From contig JAGPDF010000013.1 in the NCBI GenBank assembly GCA_018057705.1, positions 1 through 64,000 of the forward strand: a DNA stretch of 64,000 bases, in the 5' to 3' direction. The notes under the pieces were generated by a model, which did no database searches, was not told the origin of the DNA, and saw only the letters and a list, made by a program, of their open reading frames with translations. The stretch is from Thermoanaerobaculia bacterium (GTDB lineage Bacteria > Acidobacteriota > Thermoanaerobaculia > Multivoradales > JAGPDF01). This document shows, in pieces, positions 7,976 through 15,145 of this stretch. Positions within the stretch are counted from its first letter, which is position 1, and every line of letters starts with the position of its first letter. The translations under genes and the position numbers were made by a program.

Positions 7976-8730
7976 TCAAGAGTGGTTCGCTCGCGGCAGC
8001 AAAGTCACTGACAGCCCAAAATGGTCGGACAGTCTTCGATCGGGCCTGGGTGCGTTCGGCCACCTGGCGGTCGATTCCACGCGCCAGCTTGAATCACTCC
8101 TGGCGCAGATGTGGTCGATGCAAGCGGAGGGCGCGGAATCGCGTCGGATCGGATCGCCATCCGCCGCGGTAAGGGCAACGAGCCCAGCATCCAGCAGAGC
8201 ACTTTCGAGTGCGATGCGATTCGCACGTGAGCCATAGTAGCGAGGGCCACCCCGAACCAGATCCTGATTCAAGTCACCTAGAACGAACAACTCGACGTCC
8301 GGGTCGTTCCGCCGGATCGCCATCCAGTCTGCGGATTGGACAGAAAGCGCCGCGCGAAATGCGACGCTACCCTTACTCGGAAAGCCCCGCCACTGGCTAC
8401 CGAGCCAAGGGAGAACTGTCCCAAAGACGATGAAAGGGGGGCCGGATTCGGGTCTGATGCGAGCCGCTGCCGACCTCGCCGGATCGGACGTCGGCAGCGG
8501 ATCCAGTGGGAACCGTGACCAGAGGGTCACCCAGCGGTGCTTCTCCTCGTGAAGGCCATCACGGCCGCTTGCGGAGGAGCGGGAGAAAGCATGACCTGGG
8601 TTGAAGTCATCATGCGTTTCCGTGAGGACCCACACATCAGCCCGCTCGCGGGTAGTGTGCAGGACAAGGCCGCGCGCCGGTGAGGCGCAACGGGCAGTGC
8701 GACATTCCATGTGGCCAGCTTTAGCACCAC
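7976..8730 (-). pseudogene. Endonuclease/exonuclease/phosphatase family protein, frameshifted
   Basis: The C-terminal 230 codons encode an EEP-fold (DNase I-like) Mg-dependent phosphohydrolase. Recognisable motifs are the metal-binding glutamate in DVWVLTETHDDF, the GDLNQD motif and the terminal SDHFGLSV. The family's N-terminal strand with its conserved Asn (VLKLATWNVALPVAPHRRAAL) is present immediately upstream but in a different frame (8527-8730). A single missing base at about 8661-8672 would join the two. An internal ATG at 8710 gives an open 244-residue product, but it would lack the ATWNV strand, so it should be inactive. Either this is a decayed gene or there is a sequencing indel. 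Confidence 0.7.
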
Positions 8731-8845
8731 CTACGTCTCCTCATCGTCTCAGACAAGCCTGGGCCTGAGGCACAGTGCTCGATACCAAGTCGGCAAAGCC
8801 GAAGCGCTGTGTCCGAATTCAACCGCCTGGTCGACATGACTCGCT

Positions 8846-9460
8846 TCAGACTCTGCGCCTTGGAAGATGAATCTTGTCCCACTCGGGCGCGTAGGCTTCG
8901 GGTTCCTGCATCTTGTATACCTCTTCGACAGGCATACTTCCGATCTGCTGCTTAACGACAGCTTGTTGCTCTTTCATCAGGGCTTCGACGGCAATAGCCA
9001 CTGCTTGGCAGAGCTCCCGTACACGCGCGGCATTCTCGCCACTGAACACCAACGTACGCGCCTGGAGAGTGCCGATGCCACCAATGGCGGGCTGCCCTGG
9101 AGCCTCACGAACATGCACGGTGACGTGGTTCTCCTCGAGAGCGTTCACGGAATGTGCAGCGTACTTGTCGCGAATCACCCGAAGAAAGTCGTGAATCGCC
9201 CGCAGGTCTCCCGGGAGGGCCTTCACAACGCCAGCGTCGAGCCTCGGGCGGACCCCACTCGTGAAGCACCGTGAGTAGCGAATTGCAATGGCAGTCGAAA
9301 GCGCGTCGACTAGAACATAGCCTTTAGGCGACTGCGGATCGACTGCTTCGAGCTGCTTGCAGAAACCGATTGTTGTCTCGAGGTCATACTTCGCCCCTGC
9401 GAGGTCAGCGAGCGTTGCCGCCTCTCTTGACATGACTAATCTGGGGCTCCAAGTCGCCAT
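8846..9460 (-). CDS. Hypothetical protein with HEPN-like R-x5-H motif
   Basis: 204 residues, soluble, mainly helical. Residues about 85-110 read DLRAIHDFLRVIRDKYAAHS and contain R97-x5-H103 at the end of a long helix. That is the pattern of HEPN-type ribonuclease domains and of many uncharacterised helical proteins. The C-terminal half has a strand pair (VTVHVREAPG) and a long helix (VRELCQAVAIAVEALMKEQQ). No profile-level match can be claimed. It is the last of three same-strand genes (11272 to 8846) that all share an R-x4-6-H signature. GC is lower than in the core genes. Confidence 0.55.
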   Translation of the reverse strand: MATWSPRLVMSREAATLADLAGAKYDLETTIGFCKQLEAVDPQSPKGYVLVDALSTAIAIRYSRCFTSGVRPRLDAGVVKALPGDLRAIHDFLRVIRDKYAAHSVNALEENHVTVHVREAPGQPAIGGIGTLQARTLVFSGENAARVRELCQAVAIAVEALMKEQQAVVKQQIGSMPVEEVYKMQEPEAYAPEWDKIHLPRRRV

Positions 9461-9631
9461 CTTAGTATGCTCCGAATGACGTCAAGCGTATCCTGAACAA
9501 CCGAGCGTCAGCAGAATCCGCCGTCACCTCCTTCAGTTGTCCCTTCTGGGTGCTCGGACAGCTGAAACAAACAACGAAGCGTCCCAAAAGCTGCGCGCGA
9601 CGATCTTCTTTAGATCGCGACAAGCATTCGC

Positions 9632-10255
9632 TCATTTGCCGGGTCGGAGTGACTCGTCTAGACGGTCGCAGTAGTAGGTGTAATAGCCACGCAACGTCCC
9701 CATGCATGACTCCGCCAAATCTAAGACATCGTCGGTTCCGGCTGCGGCGAGTGCTGCTCGAACCTCGGAAGTGCGACCACGAAAAATGTAGCGCGTCTTG
9801 TCTTCTATGGACCTCATCCAAACATCTTCCTTGGGTAGATGGATGGACATGCCGGGGCGGGGGCACCGCTCCCGGTTTGGGTCATCGATCTTCGCCGTGC
9901 TCTCCACCTTAAGGGCTAGCTCCGCACCGGTGTCCGTCTTGCCGAAGGGAATGATCTGGCTGTGGCGAACGTCGACCAGGAATGGATGCTCGTGGTAGTC
10001 GGACCGTCGCAGCTTTTTGAAGAGCGATGAGGTCGGCGTCCATCCAGGAAACTGCGCGGGGATCCACTTCTTGCCAGTGACTTGCGAGAATTCGTGACGA
10101 CAGATCTCTGTAAGCTGCTGCGTGAGGCCTATGAACTCTCTAAGCGCTCTCCGTAGTTCGGCAGGGTTAGCCTGAGCTAGCCTGAGCTTTCCGAACGCGT
10201 GCTCAAGATCGCGGAAGACGATTGCACTGTCCCTGGGAGGCGCTGCTCGAGTCAT
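9632..10255 (-). CDS. Hypothetical protein, second of the HEPN-like trio
   Basis: 207 residues from ATG 10255; an upstream in-frame start at 10396 adds low-complexity sequence and is less likely. The N-terminal half is helical (IVFRDLEHAFGKLRLAQANP, RRALREFIGLTQQLTEICRH). It ends in LFKKLRRSDYHEHPFLV, which has two overlapping R-x4/5-H arrangements (R83-H88 and R84-H90). The C-terminal half mixes strands and helices (PGMSIHLPKEDVWM, RTSEVRAALAAAG). I do not recognise the family. It lies 171 bases upstream of the 8846 gene on the same strand. Confidence 0.5.
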   Translation of the reverse strand: MTRAAPPRDSAIVFRDLEHAFGKLRLAQANPAELRRALREFIGLTQQLTEICRHEFSQVTGKKWIPAQFPGWTPTSSLFKKLRRSDYHEHPFLVDVRHSQIIPFGKTDTGAELALKVESTAKIDDPNRERCPRPGMSIHLPKEDVWMRSIEDKTRYIFRGRTSEVRAALAAAGTDDVLDLAESCMGTLRGYYTYYCDRLDESLRPGK

Positions 10256-10447
10256 GGAAGTGGCTGGAGCGGCGCCTGGCAGATTATGGGCGGCACGCCG
10301 CGGCCGGGCGCCGCTGCTGAATACGCCCGTTCGATCGAACTGCCAAGTGGTGCTTCCGAACGAGTCGACGAGGGAGGGATTCATGGCAATCAGCATTTGC
10401 AGGAGACATCCAAGGAGCTCCGAAGGGGTGGATAGCCGGAAGAGCTC

Positions 10448-11272
10448 TCATGCCAACAGGCCTGCCGATTCGAGCTGACCGCGGAATATCTTCGCCCCGT
10501 ATCCGCTGACTCCGCCGTCTGGAAGTCGCTCGAGCGCAACGTGAAGCGCCAGAAGCTGCTCGCAGCTAAAACTCCTCAAAGGGGCACGTCGGAGAGCTGC
10601 TTCGGTGTCGGTCGTGGGTATTACGACGCCGAACCACGGCTCAGGCTCGGAAAGGGCGAAGACGAACACTAGACCGCTCCAAGAGTCGAACCAGAACTCC
10701 TCGCCTGCGGGGGTCAACTTGTAGCCACCGGAGAAAGATCCGAAGAACGCCGGGGAGCACTTCGGATCCGACCGCACCAATGCACCGTCGACGGTTGCGC
10801 GAACCAGTTGAATGGTGTCCTGGGTATCGGCGGAGCTGGGAAACTCGTACTGATGCTCGACTCGGTTTCTCCGGTCGACCGCTCGGGCAAGAGCGTCGGC
10901 GGCGAGTTGGTCAAAGATCCCTCGACGAACTAAGAGCGCTGCCTTCGACTCAGCATCTCGAGGCGCATCGCTGCAGAACGCGAAGCCGTCGCGGCGAAGA
11001 TATTGATCAACCAAGTTAGACAGTCCCCGTCTCGCATTCATTAGCGCAGAGACAAGAAACCGCGCCTTGTCTTTCCCGTCAGGCAGTGCGGCGGCCGCGT
11101 TAACATCCAGAATGGCCCACTCAACAAAGACAGAGAAGTCGCACCCCTGCGGCTCCATGAAGGTTGTTGTCCGAGAAAACTGGTCGGCTGAGTTTGATTC
11201 CACCGCCGTGAGCGCATCGGCTGGGTCGAGGACCTCAATAGTGGTGCGAGGGGCCGCGTGTGCAGGGGCCAT
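10448..11272 (-). CDS. Hypothetical protein, first of the HEPN-like trio
   Basis: 274 residues. A helical bundle spans about 45-145 (FLVSALMNARRGLSNLVDQY; then LAADALARAVDRRNRVEHQYE). R135-x4-H140 within RNRVEHQYEFP is the best of the three HEPN-type motifs here. A second part of about 120 residues (FFGSFSGGYKLTPAGEEFW, GLVFVFALSEPEPWFGVVIP) is beta-rich and unrecognised. The architecture, a helical N-domain with a conserved Arg-His plus a separate C-domain, would fit a HEPN effector with a sensor part, but this is inference. It is divergent from the hicAB pair. Confidence 0.55.
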   Translation of the reverse strand: MAPAHAAPRTTIEVLDPADALTAVESNSADQFSRTTTFMEPQGCDFSVFVEWAILDVNAAAALPDGKDKARFLVSALMNARRGLSNLVDQYLRRDGFAFCSDAPRDAESKAALLVRRGIFDQLAADALARAVDRRNRVEHQYEFPSSADTQDTIQLVRATVDGALVRSDPKCSPAFFGSFSGGYKLTPAGEEFWFDSWSGLVFVFALSEPEPWFGVVIPTTDTEAALRRAPLRSFSCEQLLALHVALERLPDGGVSGYGAKIFRGQLESAGLLA

Positions 11273-11463
11273 GGTTGATATGCCGCTTAACGGACCTGGA
11301 GCTGAGCGTCACGGCACCATGCCGAACCGGAGAAGCCGGACGCCCGCTCGTGCGACTGGAAACGTCGTGTCACCATCATGCTGTAGAGGGTAACATCACG
11401 TTAACTGAGCGGCGCTGCAAGCCGAAGCGGACCGGGCTCCGCTCGCGTTGCCCGCAGCGAGAA

Positions 11464-11488
11464 GATGCTATCGTAATGTGCTAGCATC
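11464..11488 (+). promoter_or_regulatory. Inverted repeat just upstream of hicA, likely operator
   Basis: GATGCTA at 11464-11470 and TAGCATC at 11482-11488 are perfect inverted repeats separated by 11 bases and end six bases before the hicA start. The AT-rich centre (TCGTAATG) could hold the -10 element. Autoregulation by the HicB ribbon-helix-helix domain is usual for this family, so this is the obvious candidate operator. Confidence 0.45.
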
Positions 11489-11493
11489 GAACC

Positions 11494-11748
11494 GTGAACG
11501 CGAGGCATCGGAAGACGCTCGCGGCAATCTTCGCGCGGCCGACGTTGGCTTCGATTCCCTTCGTGGACATCGAGGCGTTGTTCATTGCTCTGGGTGGGTC
11601 CGTCGAAGAGCGCGCGGGATCGCCGGTGAAAGTCGAGCTTGCTGGAGAGACATGGCGCTGCCACCGGCCGCACCCGGGCAAGGAAGCGGAGCGCTATCAG
11701 GTCGAGGAGGCGCGGGAGTTGCTGGAGAGAGCGGGGGTGCATCCATGA
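11494..11748 (+). CDS. hicA: HicA-family toxin (putative mRNA interferase)
   Basis: 84 residues from GTG 11494. It has the HicA/YcfA double-stranded-RNA-binding-like fold pattern: an N-terminal helix (KTLAAIFARPTLASIPFVDI), then strands with GGSVEERAGSPVKVEL, then WRCHRPHPGKEA and a C-terminal helix (VEEARELLERAGV). It belongs to the subfamily in which the histidine lies in an HRPHP motif rather than in the classical GSH motif. As a type II toxin it would cleave mRNA when free of HicB. Its stop overlaps the hicB start (ATGA). No Shine-Dalgarno sequence is obvious; an inverted repeat sits directly upstream. Confidence 0.85.
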   Translation: MNARHRKTLAAIFARPTLASIPFVDIEALFIALGGSVEERAGSPVKVELAGETWRCHRPHPGKEAERYQVEEARELLERAGVHP

Positions 11749-12083
11749 ACACGATGACGCACAAGGGTTACCTGGCGCGGGTCGAACTTGACGACCGGGA
11801 CAACATCTTCGTCGGGCGCATCCTCGGCGTGCGCAGCATCATCAGTTTCCACGGTGAGACCGTCGCCAAGCTGCGCTCCGAGTTCAGGAAGGCCGTCGAG
11901 GACTATCTGGCCGAGTGCGCGGAGGCGGGGATCAAGCCGGAGAAGCCGGCTTCGGGGAAGCTCCTGCTGCGGGTGCCGCCCGAAGTCCACGGGCGGGCTC
12001 TCGTCGTCGCCCAGGCGGCGGGGAAGAGCCTGAACCAGTGGGCGACCGAGGTCCTGCAGCGCGCTGTGAAGGCCGGCGGCTGA
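11745..12083 (+). CDS. hicB: HicB-family antitoxin
   Basis: 112 residues from ATG 11745, overlapping the hicA stop by four bases. The N-terminal part is the degenerate RNase-H-like HicB fold (YLARVELDDRDNIFVGRILG, ISFHGETVAKLRSEF, AVEDYLAECAEAGIKPEKP). The C-terminal part is a ribbon-helix-helix DNA-binding domain (KLLLRVPPEVHGRALVVAQA, SLNQWATEVLQRA). It should neutralise HicA and repress the operon. The open frame extends far upstream through hicA, but the overlapping ATG is clearly the start. The pair marks the boundary between the island and the core genome. Confidence 0.88.
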   Translation: MNTMTHKGYLARVELDDRDNIFVGRILGVRSIISFHGETVAKLRSEFRKAVEDYLAECAEAGIKPEKPASGKLLLRVPPEVHGRALVVAQAAGKSLNQWATEVLQRAVKAGG

Positions 12084-12111
12084 CCGCGTCATGGCGCCTT
12101 CAGGAGAAGCG

Positions 12112-12819
12112 ATGACAGGCCAGGCTCTCGGCGCCGCGGTGATCTCCGGCGCGGGCTCCGGCATCGGCCGGGCGGCGGCCCTGGCGCTCGCGCAGCGCGG
12201 GCATCCGCTGGTCCTCCTCGGCCGCAGTGCCGGGCCGATCGACGCGACGCTTCGCGTCGCGGGCGGTAAAGGGATCGCGGTGGTCGCTGATGTGCGGGAT
12301 GCCGGCGCGGTGCAGGCGGCGGTCGAGCAGGCGCGCGCCGCCGGTTTCCGGCCGCAGGTGGTGGTTCCTTCGGCGGGGGTCGCCCGCGTCGCGTCTTTCG
12401 GGGAGCTCACCCCCGAAACCTGGCGCGAGTCGCTGGAAACCAACCTGCTGGGAGCTGTTTTCCTTTACCGGGCTTGTCTTCCCGACCTTCTCGAACGCGG
12501 CGGGCACCTCTTCGCCTTGCTTTCGGTGGCGGCGAAGAAGGGTTTCCCGGACTGGTCGGCCTACGCGGCGAGTAAATGGGGGCTGCGTGGCGCGGTCGCT
12601 GCCTTGCGCGAGGAGCTTGCGGGCTCGGCGGTGCGGATCACCGAGATCTACCCGGGAGCGACCGACAGCCCGCTCTGGGAAGGCGTGCCGGGGGAGTGGA
12701 ATCGGGCGTCGATGATCTCCCCGGAGGCGGTTGCCAAGGCGATCGTCTGGGCGCTGGATGCGGATCCGACGACCAGCGTCGAGGAGATCCATCTGCAGCC
12801 GAGGGGCGGTAATCTGTAG
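12112..12819 (+). CDS. Short-chain dehydrogenase/reductase (SDR)
   Basis: 235 residues from ATG 12112, which has AGGAG five bases upstream; ATG 12091 is possible. It is a classical SDR: the NAD(P)-binding GAGSGIG motif at residues 13-19, an Asp in VADVRD, the Ser region LLSVAAKKG and the catalytic YAASK. The usual NNAG strand motif is replaced by PSAGVA, and the conserved helix Asn is in NLLGAVF. The enzyme oxidises or reduces an alcohol/carbonyl substrate that I cannot name. It is 28 bases downstream of hicB, but its high GC matches the core genome. Confidence 0.85.
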   Translation: MTGQALGAAVISGAGSGIGRAAALALAQRGHPLVLLGRSAGPIDATLRVAGGKGIAVVADVRDAGAVQAAVEQARAAGFRPQVVVPSAGVARVASFGELTPETWRESLETNLLGAVFLYRACLPDLLERGGHLFALLSVAAKKGFPDWSAYAASKWGLRGAVAALREELAGSAVRITEIYPGATDSPLWEGVPGEWNRASMISPEAVAKAIVWALDADPTTSVEEIHLQPRGGNL

Positions 12820-12858
12820 GCGATCGAGGCGCTCCGGGCCCTCCAGGCCCTCGGATAT

Positions 12859-12874
12859 CTCTGAGCGCTCAGAG
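12859..12874. repeat. Perfect 16-bp palindrome
   Basis: CTCTGAGCGCTCAGAG lies 40 bases after the SDR stop and about 40 bases before the ribH promoter. There is no T-run after it, so it is a weak terminator candidate. It could be an operator. Confidence 0.35.
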
Positions 12875-12913
12875 GGCGGTCGACGCACCGGCGCCGCGCT
12901 GGGCGCCCGTGCG

Positions 12914-12943
12914 TTGACAGGCTTCGCGTCCAGTTCGTAGACT
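12914..12943 (+). promoter_or_regulatory. Sigma-70-type promoter for ribH operon
   Basis: TTGACA at 12914-12919, an 18-base spacer, then TAGACT at 12938-12943. AAAGGGG follows at 12953-12959, six bases before the GTG start of ribH. Confidence 0.65.
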
Positions 12944-12965
12944 TCTCATTTGAAAGGGGTTAATC

Positions 12966-13454
12966 GTGAACTCGGGGGTTCCTGACAGCCTTTCCCTGGA
13001 CGGCACGGGGCGGCGTTTCGGCATCGTCGCGGCGCGTTTCCACGGCGCGGTGGTGGATCGTCTCCTCGCCGGCGCCGAGAGCGCGCTGCTCGCCCATGGG
13101 GTCACGGCGGCCGATATCGAGGTCGTCCGGGTGCCGGGCGCCTGGGAGATCCCTGCCGGCCTCGACGCCCTGGCGCGCAGCGGCCGGTTCTCGGCGCTCA
13201 TCGCCCTGGGCGTCCTGATCCGGGGCGGAACGCTGCACTTCGAGGTCATCGCCAACGAGTGCAGCCGCGGCATCGCGGAGGTCTCGCTGCGTCGTGAGCT
13301 GCCGGTCGCCTTCGGCGTGCTGACCTGTGAGACGATGGCGCAGGCGGTGGCACGGGCCGGCGGGGAAGAGGGCAACAAGGGCGAGGAGGCTGCCCTGGCG
13401 GCGCTCGAAATGGCGAGTCTGCTCGACCGCCTTCGCCAACACCGGGCTTCCTGA
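12966..13454 (+). CDS. ribH: 6,7-dimethyl-8-ribityllumazine synthase
   Basis: 162 residues from GTG 12966 behind a clear AAAGGGG. RibH condenses 5-amino-6-ribitylamino-uracil with dihydroxybutanone phosphate, the penultimate step of riboflavin synthesis. Family features: FGIVAARFHGAVVDRLLAGA at the N-terminus, VRVPGAWEIPAGLDALA, ALGVLIRGGTLHFEVIANEC (usual consensus GxVIRGxTxHFxxV) with its catalytic His, and PVAFGVLTCETMAQA. The C-terminus (NKGEEAALAALEMASL) matches the typical NKGxEAA helix. It heads a plus-strand unit with nusB, as in many bacteria. Confidence 0.95.
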   Translation: MNSGVPDSLSLDGTGRRFGIVAARFHGAVVDRLLAGAESALLAHGVTAADIEVVRVPGAWEIPAGLDALARSGRFSALIALGVLIRGGTLHFEVIANECSRGIAEVSLRRELPVAFGVLTCETMAQAVARAGGEEGNKGEEAALAALEMASLLDRLRQHRAS

Positions 13455-13523
13455 CCACCATCACTCGAGTCGGTAGCTCTCGTCCGCAAGGACGGAAAGG
13501 CTCTTTGAAGAGGGGTTCTGTTC

Positions 13524-14036
13524 GTGGGAAAACGTAGGATGGCAAGAGAGATGGCCCTGCAGATGCTCTTCCAGCGCGACCTGGGCGCCTCTGCCTTGCC
13601 CGACGTCCTGCGGACGTTCGACCCCGAGGACTACCTCCGGCAGCTGCGGGCCGACGAAGTCGAGACGCGGGAGGCAGAGCCCGAGACTCCGGCGCCGCCG
13701 CTGCGGCCGGTGCCGCGACCCGACGAGATCCAGGACGCCTTCCTCTATGCCGGCCGCCTGGTCGAGGGGGTCGAGAGCCACCGCGAGCAGATCGACGACC
13801 GGATCCGCGCCCAGGCGGAGAATTGGCGCCTCGAGCGGATGCCGTCCGTGGATCGCAACATCCTGCGCCTCGCCATCTACGAGATGTGGCACCAGAACGA
13901 CGTGCCCAAGCTGGTCGTGGTCGACGAGGCGGTCGAGCTCGCCAAGCGGTTCGGCTCCGAGCAGTCGGGCCGCTTCGTGAACGGCGTCCTGGATGGCCTC
14001 ATGAAGAACGAGCCGATGCCCGGGAGCCTGCGGTGA
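13524..14036 (+). CDS. nusB: Transcription antitermination factor NusB
   Basis: 170 residues from GTG 13524, 69 bases after ribH. NusB is an all-helical protein that joins NusE (S10), binds boxA RNA and supports rRNA antitermination. Visible features are RRMAREMALQMLFQRDLG at the start, RMPSVDRNILRLAIYEM and VVVDEAVELAKRFGSEQSGRFVNGVLD, all typical of the family. An insertion of about 20 residues rich in Glu/Pro (about 50-70) lengthens the middle of the protein. The stop overlaps the ATG of the next gene (TGATG), which indicates translational coupling. Confidence 0.95.
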   Translation: MGKRRMAREMALQMLFQRDLGASALPDVLRTFDPEDYLRQLRADEVETREAEPETPAPPLRPVPRPDEIQDAFLYAGRLVEGVESHREQIDDRIRAQAENWRLERMPSVDRNILRLAIYEMWHQNDVPKLVVVDEAVELAKRFGSEQSGRFVNGVLDGLMKNEPMPGSLR

Positions 14037-15145
14037 TGCGCGCTCCGGCCGGACCGGTCGCGCACGGCAAGTTGCGGGCATCGCAGGGGTCGCGGGTGTC
14101 GAGGATCTGGCGGGTGCGGCTCGCCGCGATCGGCCTGTGCGGTGCACTGCTCTCCTCCCTTCCGGCTGGCGCCGCGACCCATGTCGTGCGCGGCACCGAC
14201 AGCGCTACCATGCTGATCCCGGCTGGTGTGCAGGTCGAGTCGTATGCGAACTCGGGGTATCGCCTGGTCGTCGCCGACGCGGTGGCGCAGGTCGAGGTCG
14301 ACCTCGCGCCGCTCGCCAGCCGGCAGCGATTCGAGGAACGGGCGCTGCCCGCGGCGAGCGGTCCCGAAGCGCGCCTGGCGCGCGCCGTCGCCGCCGGGTC
14401 GAAGACGCGCTTCGAGGCGGTGTCGCGGATCCTCGGCTGGATCTCCGCCAACGTGCGCTACGAGCTCGACCGCACCCAGGCCCAGGATCCCCGGTCGGTG
14501 CTCGAGCGGCGCTCGGCCTATTGCACGGGCAACGCGCGACTCGCGGTGGCGCTGCTCGACGCGCTCGCCATCCCTGCCCGGGAGATCGCCGGCTACGTCG
14601 TGGACGATTTCTCCGGTGGTGCGGCCGCAGGTTTTCATCGTTGGATCGAAGTCTTCTACGACGACCGCGGCTGGGTCTTTTCGGACCCCCTGGCCAGCCA
14701 CAATTTCGTCGCGGCGACCTACCTCCGACTCGCCTCGAGTGTCGTCGAGAGCGATCTGCCCGGTCCCGCGCTGATGCTCTCGCGCGACAACCGCCTCGAG
14801 GAGATCGACCAGCTGGCCCAGACGCCGGCCCGGCTCGTGCTGGCGCGCGCCAACGGCGCCGGCCGGCGCTCGGCGGCGCTGCGCGTGCTCGTTCCGGGCT
14901 TTCCCGACGGCGAGGCCGAGCTGATCGGTCCCGGCAGCCGGAGATCCCAGAGCGTGCGCGGCGGCACGGCGGTCTTCCTCGGCCTGGCGCCGGCGACCTA
15001 CGAAGTGCAGATTCGCGAGCGGGGGCGACTGGAAGCGACTCGACGGATCACGATCGATGGACCCGTACTGGCGGATGTCGTCATCGCCTCGGCGACCGGT
15101 ATCGCAGCGGGAGGGGGAGTGGGAGAGGGCGACGGCAGGCAATGA
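14036..15145 (+). CDS. Exported transglutaminase-like protein
   Basis: 369 residues from ATG 14036. The N-terminus has a basic stretch followed by a signal segment (LAAIGLCGALLSSLPAGAA). Residues about 130-225 form a transglutaminase-like cysteine-protease fold with a complete triad: C163 in SAYCTGNARL, H201 in GFHRWIEVF and D217 in FSDPLA. The last 100 residues are beta-rich (RVLVPGFPDGEAELIG, YEVQIRERGR), probably a small carboxypeptidase-regulatory-like sandwich. It may cleave or cross-link peptides in the periplasm; the substrate is unknown. It is coupled to nusB and to leuS by ATGA-type overlaps, an unusual place for such a gene. Confidence 0.75.
   Translation: MRAPAGPVAHGKLRASQGSRVSRIWRVRLAAIGLCGALLSSLPAGAATHVVRGTDSATMLIPAGVQVESYANSGYRLVVADAVAQVEVDLAPLASRQRFEERALPAASGPEARLARAVAAGSKTRFEAVSRILGWISANVRYELDRTQAQDPRSVLERRSAYCTGNARLAVALLDALAIPAREIAGYVVDDFSGGAAAGFHRWIEVFYDDRGWVFSDPLASHNFVAATYLRLASSVVESDLPGPALMLSRDNRLEEIDQLAQTPARLVLARANGAGRRSAALRVLVPGFPDGEAELIGPGSRRSQSVRGGTAVFLGLAPATYEVQIRERGRLEATRRITIDGPVLADVVIASATGIAAGGGVGEGDGRQ

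Noticed and set aside
7673-8237. Short open frames on both strands in and around 7600-7975
   Set aside because: Arg/Ser/Pro-rich composition, no start-site signals and no recognisable domain.
12875-12965. Possible FMN riboswitch upstream of ribH
   Set aside because: A sigma-70 promoter ends about 22 bases before the start, leaving no room for the large conserved FMN element.
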